NCBI GenBank assembly: GCA_964017195.1
Contig: OZ024895.1
Coordinates: 27,073,875-27,137,874 of the forward strand
Length of the DNA stretch: 64,000 bases
Reading direction: 5' to 3'
Source of the DNA: Siderastrea radians
Taxonomy: Eukaryota > Cnidaria > Anthozoa > Scleractinia > Rhizangiidae
In this document: positions 59,401 to 61,787 of the stretch, piece by piece
Layout of the letters: each line of letters starts with the position of its first letter
Numbering within the stretch: position 1 is the stretch's first letter
Notes under the pieces: generated by a model
What the model was told of the DNA's origin: nothing
Databases searched by the model: none
What the model saw: the letters and a program-made list of their open reading frames with translations, nothing else
Translations under genes and position numbers: made by a program

Positions 59401-61722
59401 CAACGCTAATTGAGAACAAAAGAAGGCAACATTTTTTCATAAACTGACCAATAACTTTGAAGGATCTAGACAATACATCTCCAAATAAATTTGAAACTGT
59501 CTCATTCTGCGGACCTCTCGGGAAATAGTCGAATTTTTTCATTGGTTAGCTTCAACGATGGTGCTGTGTTGACTCGATGTGTCTGAAATCTGGCGGATTG
59601 TTTTTACGCGTCACATAAGCTGTAAGCTTATTGCAAATGTAAATGTTTCCAAAATGGCTTTTGCCCAGTAAAAACAAGTAAGACTGAAACAAGAGGGCGG
59701 CATATACGGCAACAGTCACCGACATTCCCAGCTATTACGAGTTTACGTTTCAGACTTGCTACACGCTCACATAAAGGATTTGGATTTTCTTGCAGTATTG
59801 AGACGGCAGCTACGAAAGGGCTGCAGAAGCCAGAATCAATACATCAACGATAAGCACCTGTTAATTCAAAAAGCCCTTAGTGAATGAGGAGATTTGGGAA
59901 CCTCCGTTTATAATTGAACGATCAAAGGGTGCAAATGTTGATATTTATCTTTAGATCTGTGTTTGTTGATACTCGCTGCGCTGAGCGAACGCTTATCAGA
60001 ACCAAGCAAGTGTGTTGCGTTACCAAATTTCATTTGGGAAAAGGTTTGTTCTACAAACAAACTCATGCATTAGCTGTACTGCTGAAGCGAAAGTATTGTT
60101 AATTTAAGGTTTGTTTATGGACAAAAATTTTATCAGCTATTTTATTATCAATTGCGAATTCGACATCTCAATGTTCTGCTCAAAATTTAGCACATTTAGG
60201 ATCGAAAGCAACCAATCGAAGAAATGACAGATTCCCGACCGGTCATGATCAGAGGTCACGGTGTCAAATTTTTTTGAACGTGCATTGTCTGCCTGCTTCA
60301 ACGTTATTGGTTGTTTACAAAAAACTTTGCTATCTTTTGTTTTCAATTAGCGTCGCGATTGGTCAGTTTTCTTCCAACTGGCCCGGTTGGAGTAGCTGCA
60401 CTGTAAAAATCCCAGTAGGGTTACTGAAAAGACTATTTCAAGATCTGGAAGCCCTGTAGCTAAATGCATGTTTGGCACCAAGGAAAGTTAAGCTGTTCTC
60501 TCTGTCTAGTATTATACAAGTGAGTTTCTGAGCATAATTGCTGGGTCACAGGTTCAAAACTTTTATAAGCCTTTTGGGCTTTGTTTTTGCACCTGTGTTA
60601 GTTGCATACATAATTGCGATGGTCTTTCAGTTGTTAAATGTCTGTTGTTGTTGTTGTTGTTTATTCTTTCTTTTGCAGGCTATAAATGTTTAACACTAAT
60701 TTGAAATGGATCAGTCTTTGCTTAAATGCTGATCCTTGCTTAAATGTGTGTTTGAAATAACCAATCATATTTTATTTTATTTTTCTTTGTAGGCTCTAGA
60801 TGAACAGGAAGAGGCATTAAAACAACAAATTGTGCACCTAGAGAAACAAGTGAAGGAGAGTACTCCTGACAAAGCCAAGCTCAGACAGCTACAAGACTTG
60901 GTTAAAACCTATGAAAAAGGCAAGAAATAGATCCTTGCTACGCATGCAATTGCGCCATACAATTTTAGGCTACAGTCAATTGCAAAATTGTCGAGACACT
61001 TTCCCAAAAAAGTGGATTTCCTTCTGAAAATGTGCTTTTGAAATGAATGGAAAACTTAACTACATTTCTGACCCACCCCCTCCCCCTTTCAATTTTTTTT
61101 CTTGTTAGTTTGAAGGTCATTGCTAAATCCATAACAACATTGATGCGGGGGGGGGGGGGGGGGGGTAGATTTGTATTGACTATGAGAATGTCAGAAATGA
61201 CCCTGAATATAGTGAGTTTCTCAAGTCTTTTTGCAAATGCTTGTAGCTTTTACACAGTTTTAACCAACAATTTTGTATTGCAAAAATTGTTGCTCTCGTG
61301 GATTCATTGTTTTTTGATGATTACAGATGTACCCATTTAATCCATGGGATAATTTTATTTATTTTTTGATGGGAGTGTAACTGTACATTAAAATGTTGAT
61401 TTATTGTGATTGAGCAATGAACAGCAAAGATGAAAATGGGTTAACAAACTATTGTTTGTCAATCAAAGAAAAGGGACTACAATATTTACCTATTAACCTG
61501 CTACTTGAGAAGAAGCACCCCACTTTTTAATTCTTACAGTGCTCTCAAAGGACTTGTAAGTTTACTGGCTTTTGCATGCACAAGGCGTGAAATGGAGAAG
61601 AGTAAAATTAGCAACAGTAAATATTGAAAGTACACTGTAGATCACTTTTTCATTGTTTCCTATTCTACAGAATGGCAGACAGCAGCATCATCAGCAGCTA
61701 AAATAGAGACACAAGTACAGAG
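4956..61722 (+). CDS. SMC4: SMC4, condensin ATPase subunit (25 exons, 3' part beyond window)
   Basis: SMC4 pairs with SMC2 in condensin I and II, which compact and segregate mitotic chromosomes by ATP-driven loop extrusion. Twenty-five exons join in one frame for 837 codons plus 2 bases. The Walker A motif GPNGSGKSN lies at residues 64-72. The Q-loop region around LILQGEVEQ (Q180) is followed by the SMC4-type MLEYLEDIIG. Residues about 230-550 are Lys/Glu-rich coiled coil, about 555-707 are the hinge (GRLGDLGAIDDKYDVAIS, then QSGTMSGGGNK), and 744-837 begin the returning coil. The family is about 1,250-1,300 residues, so roughly the last third (signature motif and Walker B) is missing to the right. 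I chose the ATG at 4956 (AAAATGG context). The frame stays open upstream to ATGs at 4920 and 4791, but that extension does not look like SMC4 and overlaps an E2F-type site. The coordinates given are the span; exons are listed separately. The assignment is secure; the exact N-terminus is less so. Confidence 0.95.
5265..5456 (+). CDS. SMC4: SMC4 exon 2 (Walker A)
   Basis: Codes residues 58-121. It holds the P-loop GPNGSGKSN with the nucleotide-contacting lysine K70, then NVIDAMLFVFGYR and the SMC4-typical QSCTVSVHFQKIID. Acceptor TTTCAG, donor GTAAGT, phase 0 at both ends. Confidence 0.95.
5789..5965 (+). CDS. SMC4: SMC4 exon 3 (to the Q-loop)
   Basis: Codes residues 122-180, ending GIDLDHNRFLILQ. 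The last residue, Q180, is the Q-loop glutamine that senses Mg-ATP in SMC heads. Acceptor TTGTACAG, donor GTGAGT, phase 0. Confidence 0.95.
6075..9644. mobile_element. Possible TIR element(s) filling SMC4 intron 3
   Basis: TACCGTATTTAC at the left and GTAAATACGGTA at the right are inverted 12-mers. Segments with repeated AATAAACGCC near 8030-8160 and 9540-9630 belong to the same family. The span contains a nested element (6473-7342) and a direct repeat of about 60 bp (8715-8775 and 9383-9440). It may be several decayed elements rather than one. No intact gene. Confidence 0.4.
6473..7342. mobile_element. hAT-like nonautonomous element
   Basis: Begins CAGGGCTAAAAATTAAC and ends GTTTTAACCCTG, with GGTCGCC-like subterminal repeats in both ends. 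AATCTT flanks both sides. CAGGG...CCCTG ends suggest hAT, though an 8-bp duplication is not clear. Confidence 0.6.
9890..10225. mobile_element. Foldback element carrying tRNA-like promoter boxes
   Basis: Two arms meet near 10045. Each contains GGCTTGATAGCTCAGTTRG, a tRNA A-box match. In the left arm (minus strand) it runs directly into GTTCGAATCTC, a B-box match, as if a tRNA had lost its anticodon arm. Probably SINE- or tRNA-derived. Confidence 0.55.
10687..10851 (+). CDS. SMC4: SMC4 exon 4
   Basis: Codes residues 181-235 (GEVEQISMMKPK, then GMLEYLEDIIG and ARGEK). This segment distinguishes SMC4 from SMC2, SMC1 and SMC3 and leads from the head into the coiled coil. A 4.7-kb repeat-rich intron precedes it. 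Acceptor TCATCAG, donor GTAATG. Confidence 0.95.
12031..13364. mobile_element. Innermost element of the triple nest
   Basis: Ends AACCTGCGATCAGG and CCTGATCGCAGGTT, flanked by TGCTTAAGT (12022-12030) and AGCTTAAGT (13365-13373), a 9-bp duplication with one mismatch. The size of the duplication suggests a Mutator-like origin. No intact gene within. Confidence 0.8.
14421..14474. repeat. (TAA)n microsatellite
   Basis: About 18 ATA/TAA units with a few interruptions at the left edge. Confidence 0.95.
15109..15236 (+). CDS. SMC4: SMC4 exon 5
   Basis: Starts LNRVKAVEKEKDELEG and continues coiled coil to residue 277 plus two bases of codon 278. Acceptor AATTCAG, donor GTAAGT after ATACAT. It joins exon 6 to read KYIYLCTL. 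Confidence 0.92.
15237..16001. other. Intron 5, degenerate repeats
   Basis: Between about 15540 and 15990, phrases such as TTTCTACTCAG, GATCAAATT and TTTGCCATTTT recur irregularly, suggesting an old tandem repeat. Overlapping open frames here look repeat-derived. Confidence 0.4.
16002..16132. repeat. 131-bp inverted repeat
   Basis: TGTTGTAGTTCAGTTTTATC at the left and its near complement at the right enclose an AT-rich loop. MITE-like. Confidence 0.7.
16406..16503 (+). CDS. SMC4: SMC4 exon 6
   Basis: Completes codon 278 and codes to residue 310 plus one base (LNEEKAVEKRDEIKKGYDEL). Coiled coil. Acceptor CCACAG, donor ACAG|GTACAT. Confidence 0.9.
17058..17100 (+). CDS. SMC4: SMC4 exon 7 (43 bp)
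   Basis: A very short coiled-coil exon (DKKKALTKEHNKALK). Acceptor AATGTAG, donor AAA|GTTAGT. Its phase (1 in, 2 out) is needed to keep exons 6 and 8 in frame, which supports it in spite of its size. Confidence 0.85.
17146..17661. mobile_element. TIR element with GTTCCGG-rich arms
   Basis: TGGGGTGTCTGTAA at the left and TTACAGACACCCCA at the right. Both arms are rich in degenerate GGAACACCCC units. It starts 46 bases after exon 7. Confidence 0.75.
17893..19047. mobile_element. TIR element (GTGGCCCGATACTAT ends) with nested MITE
   Basis: GTGGCCCGATACTAT is inverted at 19033-19047. A second inverted repeat inside it (18641-19003) abuts its right end, so the two are nested. Confidence 0.6.
18641..19003. 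mobile_element. 363-bp MITE
   Basis: TTCTGCACGGAATGATTTGT with CACATCTGCCCCTTGG is matched inverted by CCAAGGGGCAGATGTGACAA and CGTGCAGAA. Confidence 0.7.
19652..19736 (+). CDS. SMC4: SMC4 exon 8
   Basis: Codes to residue 353 (KYDELAKVAEETKKNFAAYE, ending KSRE). Acceptor TTTCAG, donor GAG|GTTTGT. It is followed by the longest intron here, 10.8 kb, which holds the large inverted repeats at 20868-30225. Confidence 0.88.
19737..20867. other. First part of intron 8
   Basis: Contains a short palindrome TCCAAATGGACT...AGTCCATTTGGA near 20149-20176 and an 18-G run at 20364-20381. No gene seen. Confidence 0.4.
21647..21816. mobile_element. 170-bp palindromic MITE inserted in the left arm
   Basis: CCTCGGAGACCCAGGGGCAG is matched inverted at the right end, around GGGCGAAAAAAAAGTGGGCG. 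The host arm reads GATAAAC on both sides, while the right arm near 24075-24095 has the site once and uninterrupted, which shows the empty target. Confidence 0.85.
22461..23450. other. Spacer of the long inverted repeat
   Basis: Contains a tandem pair of a 30-bp unit (TGTAAAGCAGAGGAAGGAAG plus GATAGT) near 22810-22865. A 123-codon frame at 22938-23309 has no recognisable family. Confidence 0.4.
24985..25023. repeat. Element-B-type end in opposite orientation
   Basis: Read on the minus strand, this begins GAGCAGATCTCTCTAAATAT, like the end of element B, and abuts the TTAA left of element A. It is probably the end of a fourth, decayed member of the chain. Confidence 0.5.
25028..26367. mobile_element. 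TTAA-flanked element A
   Basis: GGCCGCGGGTGA at the left and TCACCCGCGGCC at the right, each bordered by TTAA (25024-25027 and 26368-26371). The interior is AT-rich without a recognisable gene. Confidence 0.8.
26372..28538. mobile_element. TTAA-flanked element B with ~560-bp arms
   Basis: GAGGCTCTGACTGTAAATAT at the left is inverted at the right end, and homology runs inward to about 26940 and from 27985. TTAA borders both ends and is shared with elements A and C. The centre of about 1 kb has no recognised gene. Confidence 0.85.
28543..30221. mobile_element. TTAA-flanked element C, 1.7-kb near-complete palindrome
   Basis: GGTGTTTTGATACAGTTTTT at the left is matched inverted to 30221, and the arms pair almost to the centre near 29345. 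TTAA flanks it at 28539-28542 and 30222-30225. The right arm has a tandem duplication of about 71 bp (29700-29840) that is single in the left arm. The mirrored open frames in the arms are a consequence of the palindrome. Confidence 0.9.
30539..30604 (+). CDS. SMC4: SMC4 exon 9
   Basis: Codes residues 354-375 (EFKHSKQNLKKLEKNLQKEK). It aligns with the LKH...KKLEKQLQK stretch known in vertebrate SMC4. Acceptor TTTCTAG, donor GTAGGT, phase 0. Confidence 0.92.
30605..31086. other. Intron 9, left part
   Basis: Nothing recognised beyond unassigned intron sequence. Confidence 0.4.
31087..32000. mobile_element. Possible solo LTR
   Basis: Starts TGTAACC and ends GTCACA, with TTAG on both sides (31083-31086 and 32001-32004). 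At 914 bp, with no coding capacity and TG...CA ends, it fits a solo LTR. No polypurine tract or internal region is left to confirm it. Confidence 0.45.
32478..32590. repeat. Degenerate minisatellite (~25 bp unit)
   Basis: Units like GATCCTCAAGGACCCTGCAA recur about five times with drift in length. Confidence 0.75.
32809..32886 (+). CDS. SMC4: SMC4 exon 10
   Basis: Codes residues 376-401 (LAELQSVPEKKQNELQQLEE). Coiled coil. Acceptor TTCTGCAG, donor GTATCC (weak), phase 0 at both ends. Confidence 0.88.
32887..34709. other. Introns 10 and 11, left part
   Basis: Contains exon 11 and a short repeat fragment near 33650-33715 with GCGGCTTATNNGC units, probably a MITE end. Otherwise unassigned. Confidence 0.4.
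33796..33841 (+). CDS. SMC4: SMC4 exon 11 (46 bp)
   Basis: Short exon coding VKRKAEEAKLAEIMA plus one base of the next glycine codon. Acceptor TTTTAACTAG, donor CAG|GTAAAA. Phase 1 at its end matches exon 12. Confidence 0.85.
34710..35973. mobile_element. Inverted-repeat element with ~185-bp arms
   Basis: 34710-34893 and 35786-35973 are diverged inverted copies (ACCCAACATTTGAA, CACTGTCAG, CACATTGAACA). The spacer of about 0.9 kb has no recognised gene. Confidence 0.6.
36100..36130. repeat. (TAA)n microsatellite
   Basis: About ten AAT units just left of the MITE that hosts the transposon. Confidence 0.9.
36168..36768 (+). repeat. Left terminal inverted repeat of the transposon
   Basis: About 600 bp, repeated inverted at 37966-38661. 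It contains GACAATCA at 36486, 36506, 36588 and 36702 and GACAATCG at 36660. These are iterated subterminal motifs of the kind transposases bind. Confidence 0.85.
36837..36844 (+). promoter_or_regulatory. TATA box of the transposase gene
   Basis: TATAAAAG lies 48 bases upstream of the transposase ATG, just inside the left terminal repeat. The short distance implies a very short 5' leader. Confidence 0.5.
36892..37947 (+). CDS. Intact Tc1/IS630-type transposase (351 aa)
   Basis: An uninterrupted 351-codon frame, the longest here. Residues about 8-55 form a helix-turn-helix with IGVNRSTARSIVARYVREG. ERPRGG at 55-60 resembles the GRPR linker between the two DNA-binding domains of Tc1/mariner proteins. 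The DDE_3-type catalytic fold shows D158 in FIDECGYN, D238 in VIYDGAPAHH and E269 in LPPYSPFLNIVE. That leaves 30 residues between the second D and the E, shorter than the usual 34 or more of Tc1/mariner. The enzyme would cut and paste the element whose terminal repeats flank it. A TATA box lies about 50 bases upstream. No stops or frameshifts are seen, so it may be recent or still active. It sits in SMC4 intron 11 on the same strand. Confidence 0.9.
   Translation: MPLRNRIILEQRERIIQAFENTNEDYLMVADTIGVNRSTARSIVARYVREGRIAERPRGGPNNVRVDNQMRDTLNDIVNENCQLTLAQINQELRQRLPAKPQIHDRTVARTLDGMLFRVKLSRPLPAERNRPDVIEKRYAYANWFMGHAIVNHSVFIDECGYNIWTSRSQGRARRGERAYRQVCGQRGRNVTVALAISPTNGLVFHSSIIGGMNAQKFNDFLAQTRLNLDPDENVIYDGAPAHHNPVNPGANTELKKLPPYSPFLNIVEQAISSLKAAVKADISRPAIQQEMNNRDEARNRGLALGHYRTQLLLEALNRNIGTITPAKSGQWFRFMQTYLPRCINREFIEG
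37966..38661 (-). repeat. Right terminal inverted repeat of the transposon
   Basis: Inverted counterpart of 36168-36768, with the TGATTGTC motifs in mirror order. A segment of about 100 bp around 38400-38560 has no clear match in the left arm, so it is a deletion on the left or an insertion on the right. Confidence 0.85.
39003..39043 (+). CDS. SMC4: SMC4 exon 12 (41 bp)
   Basis: Short exon completing G417 and coding LKSETEGLQTEKE. Acceptor AATTGCAG, donor GAG|GTAAAA. The intron before it holds the intact transposon at 36164-38665. Confidence 0.85.
39093..42077. mobile_element. Element with GAGTTC-repeat ends
   Basis: ATGAGTTCGAGTTCGAGTTC at the left and its approximate inverse CTTGAACTTGAACTCAT at the right. 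The foldback element at 39233-40973 is inserted near its left end. The right part (40982-42008) has no recognised gene. Confidence 0.5.
39233..40973. mobile_element. Foldback element with ~750-bp arms
   Basis: ACAGGCAGCCCAAGCTAAGG at the left is inverted at the right. Arms 39233-40010 and 40240-40973 pair with moderate divergence. GTATTTC lies just outside each end, a likely target duplication of about 7 bp. Each arm carries an 80-90 codon open frame with similar residues (SWVPDPIL, NTKLAFP), of unknown meaning. Confidence 0.8.
42199..42255 (+). CDS. SMC4: SMC4 exon 13
   Basis: Codes residues 431-449 (AKETELMGWNKVVNEAKSK), aligning with the conserved ELMGFSK-VNEARSK region of SMC4. Acceptor CCCTCCAG, donor AAG|GTGTGT. 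Confidence 0.92.
42607..42728 (+). CDS. SMC4: SMC4 exon 14
   Basis: Codes residues 450-489 plus two bases (MDVAKSELEIYKSQYETAVN...). Conserved coiled coil. Acceptor TCTACAG, donor GAG|GTAAAA. Confidence 0.92.
42855..42963 (+). CDS. SMC4: SMC4 exon 15
   Basis: Completes S490 and codes to residue 526 (EIQSLQDEVPELRNRLTKAE...). Acceptor TTTGCAG, donor CAG|GTCAGT. Confidence 0.92.
43643..43704 (+). CDS. SMC4: SMC4 exon 16
   Basis: Codes LRNIRTKVEEARSSLQASHS plus two bases, the end of the first coil before the hinge. Acceptor T10-AG, donor CAG|GTTTGT. Confidence 0.9.
43705..45954. other. Intron 16
   Basis: No clear element edges. A small hairpin CAGTTGCTATAGCAACTG lies near 45698. No gene recognised. 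Confidence 0.4.
45955..46024 (+). CDS. SMC4: SMC4 exon 17 (hinge start)
   Basis: Codes RGRVLEALMQQKASGKIKGI then FGRL, entering the hinge (residues 547-570). This matches the SRGKVLDA...GIYGRL region of SMC4. Acceptor TCTCACAG, donor CTG|GTAAGA. Confidence 0.94.
46386..46547 (+). CDS. SMC4: SMC4 exon 18 (hinge core)
   Basis: Codes residues 571-624: GDLGAIDDKYDVAISTACG, then AQKCISFLKQ and the SMC4-typical NIGSATFIGLDK. The hinge heterodimerises with the SMC2 hinge. Acceptor TTCCAG, donor AAG|GTATGT. Confidence 0.95.
46739..47813. mobile_element. MITE split by another insertion
   Basis: TGTCATAAGTTGGTAAAGTA and the following GATTGTCTGGGTGAGTGTAG are repeated inverted at the right end. Its uninterrupted sequence would read GTGATGACATTGACTG across the insert. 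Confidence 0.8.
46829..47638. mobile_element. 810-bp TIR element with 3-bp duplication
   Basis: AGGGAGTTAAAGCAAATCGC and the following GGCTGGCGCTAC are matched inverted at the right end, and ATT flanks both sides. A 3-bp duplication suggests PIF/Harbinger. It sits in the MITE at 46739-47813. Confidence 0.75.
47814..48231. other. Intron 18, right part
   Basis: GCTTGAAATTAA, GGCAACCAAA and TTTGGTTGCC near 47915-48000 look like the decayed end of a hAT-like element. The last 54 codons before exon 19 are open in its frame. Confidence 0.35.
48232..48272 (+). CDS. SMC4: SMC4 exon 19 (41 bp)
   Basis: Codes VEKWRKDATSTIQ plus two bases and joins exon 20 as IQT|PENVPRLYDLV. I chose the acceptor TTCCAAAG because it follows a pyrimidine tract and gives about the length seen in the family. 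The frame stays open for about 54 codons upstream, so a longer exon is possible. Confidence 0.8.
48441..48615. repeat. Tandem repeat, 4 copies of 41-45 bp
   Basis: Units contain GATTTGATTTAGGCTTGCCA and TGTTACCATATTGTG. The later units have an extra ACTG, and the copies are otherwise almost identical. Confidence 0.95.
49072..49440. repeat. Degenerate tandem repeat, ~105-125 bp period
   Basis: GCAAACTGATAACNGNGTTC recurs at 49074, 49178 and 49302, with a fainter copy near 49399, each followed by a GGACTGTCCAAGGCAAG-like phrase. Confidence 0.75.
49441..49902. mobile_element. 462-bp MITE (CCGCTTATAAGC family)
   Basis: TACCGTAAACTGCCGCTTAT at the left is inverted at the right. Subterminal TTATAAGCCCCCCC units recur in both arms. 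Confidence 0.85.
50001..50248. repeat. Tandem repeat, 4 copies of 61-64 bp
   Basis: Units start GTATTATATACAGAACGAAA and contain GGGATAATGGCCGCTTTTGG; copies begin at 50001, 50062, 50126 and 50187. Confidence 0.9.
50381..50513 (+). CDS. SMC4: SMC4 exon 20 (hinge)
   Basis: Codes residues 639-682: PENVPRLYDLVRVKD, then FFFALRNTLVADDLKQA. Strong match to the SMC4 hinge. Acceptor TTCGCAG, donor CAG|GTACCT. Confidence 0.95.
50514..52263. other. Introns 20 and 21
   Basis: Unassigned intron sequence around exon 21. No element edges or gene recognised. Confidence 0.4.
51251..51305 (+). CDS. SMC4: SMC4 exon 21 (hinge)
   Basis: Codes GSKRWRVVTLQGELIDQS plus one base. It matches RRWRVVTLQG...EQSG at the end of the SMC4 hinge. 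Acceptor AACAACAG, donor CAG|GTACAC. Confidence 0.93.
52264..52345. repeat. Fragment of a TE end
   Basis: CACAGGGTTCGTACGGGTCA and GGAAAACCTGGAAAGTCATG resemble a common animal hAT-like or MITE terminus. No matching second end is seen. Confidence 0.4.
52460..52793. mobile_element. Inverted-repeat element containing a perfect palindrome
   Basis: TTTTTAAAAAAATACTAGTG at the left and CACTAGTATTTTTTAAAAAT at the right enclose the 76-bp palindrome at 52483-52558. Confidence 0.6.
52483..52558. repeat. Perfect 76-bp palindrome without loop
   Basis: GATGTGCAACGTTTAATTTT continues to the centre at TTAACGTTAA and mirrors exactly. It contains CACGGATTTAAC next to its complement. Confidence 0.95.
52941..53068 (+). 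CDS. SMC4: SMC4 exon 22 (hinge exit)
   Basis: Completes G701 and codes TMSGGGNKVVKGRMGSS, then acidic coil to residue 743. The glycine-rich SGGG loop is the characteristic hinge exit. Acceptor TGTGAAG, donor GAG|GTAAAT. Confidence 0.93.
53299..53570. repeat. Direct repeat, left copy (DIRS-type element)
   Basis: Shares GACCACTCACC, CCCCTGAA, AAGAATGC and AACCACCTTGAAT with 57546-57785 in the same orientation, as expected of Ngaro split direct repeats. Confidence 0.75.
53790..54375 (-). pseudogene. Tyrosine recombinase remnant
   Basis: The frame 54375-54070 has LGFFCFLRAGKFTV, with the first catalytic arginine, and KCSKTDP. The C-terminal part (about 53915-53790) reads VPDHVIK then SSDTYQVYINTPVSE, with the catalytic tyrosine. 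The codon before IGVSTTA, usually arginine in this motif, is a stop (53904-53906). Confidence 0.75.
54810..55303 (-). pseudogene. RNase H remnant (DIRS type)
   Basis: QISSDVAGSLGNGAFFQGHW, then SIAYKELLPVVVAAYLW, and QVEFQCNNEAW, are the three blocks of the element's RNase H. SNPIADTLS in another frame continues it. Frameshifts and stops throughout. Confidence 0.8.
55063..55741 (-). pseudogene. Reverse transcriptase remnant (DIRS type)
   Basis: The first frame (55741 to about 55484) holds GALMAKFDVASAYQNVGVYP and LGMKWRDSYYVDLV. The second (from 55515) holds HYLDDFLTL, the catalytic aspartate pair (about 55414-55419). A frameshift separates them. Confidence 0.85.
56246..57083 (-). pseudogene. 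gag-like ORF remnant of the DIRS-type element
   Basis: Fragments read LNKLVSKITGGHFVDLANLL and, after frameshifts, ATGLPDWSKMNSDLYNLH. Both match the usual gag-like protein of cnidarian Ngaro/DIRS elements. Broken into at least two frames. Confidence 0.7.
57546..57785. repeat. Direct repeat, right copy (DIRS-type element)
   Basis: Same-orientation counterpart of 53299-53570, diverged by small indels and substitutions. Confidence 0.75.
58405..58509 (+). CDS. SMC4: SMC4 exon 23
   Basis: Codes residues 744-778 (EYRESKKRLEELVDELKKDL...), the start of the returning coil. Acceptor TACCACAG, donor AAG|GTACTT. The intron before it holds the DIRS/Ngaro-type element. Confidence 0.9.
58720..59072. repeat. 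Direct repeat pair flanking a tRNA-like fragment
   Basis: Copies at about 58720-58835 and 58958-59072 share ATGCAGCTTAAA and GCAAAAAGAAAGCCT. Between them, on the minus strand, TTGGCTTGATAGCTCAGTTG is the same tRNA A-box phrase seen at 9890-10225. Confidence 0.6.
59300..60450. mobile_element. Inverted-repeat element with ~170-bp arms
   Basis: 59320-59470 and 60270-60440 are inverted copies (GTGCAGCTACT, CGGGCCA, GACCAATCGC). No gene seen in between. Confidence 0.65.
60793..60919 (+). CDS. SMC4: SMC4 exon 24 (GC donor)
   Basis: Codes residues 779-820 plus one base (ALDEQEEALKQQIVHLEKQV, then PDKAKLRQLQDLVKTYEK). The frame hits a stop 11 bases past the proposed end. The only junction that keeps exon 25 open is AAAAAG|GCAAGA, a GC-AG intron. 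Acceptor TTTGTAG. Confidence 0.88.
61147..61166. repeat. Poly-G tract
   Basis: Twenty consecutive G on the + strand. Similar runs occur at 20364-20381 (G) and 14818-14832 and 32135-32147 (C). Lengths may be unreliable in assembly. Confidence 0.9.
61671..61722 (+). CDS. SMC4: SMC4 exon 25, last one in window
   Basis: Reads E-WQTAASSAAKIETQVQ-R after exon 24's last base, aligning with the AEKAGKVEAEVKR part of SMC4. Acceptor TTCTACAG, donor AG|GTGAAT, phase 2. I could not find a following exon before 64000. Confidence 0.85.
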
Positions 61723-61737
61723 GTGAATTTTTGGGTG

Positions 61738-61787
61738 CTCATATATTATGTATGATAATAATTATCATACATAATATATGTATGAAA
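61738..61787. repeat. AT-rich palindrome
   Basis: CATATATTATGTATGATAAT-like arms mirror around ATAATTAT just after exon 25. Confidence 0.7.
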
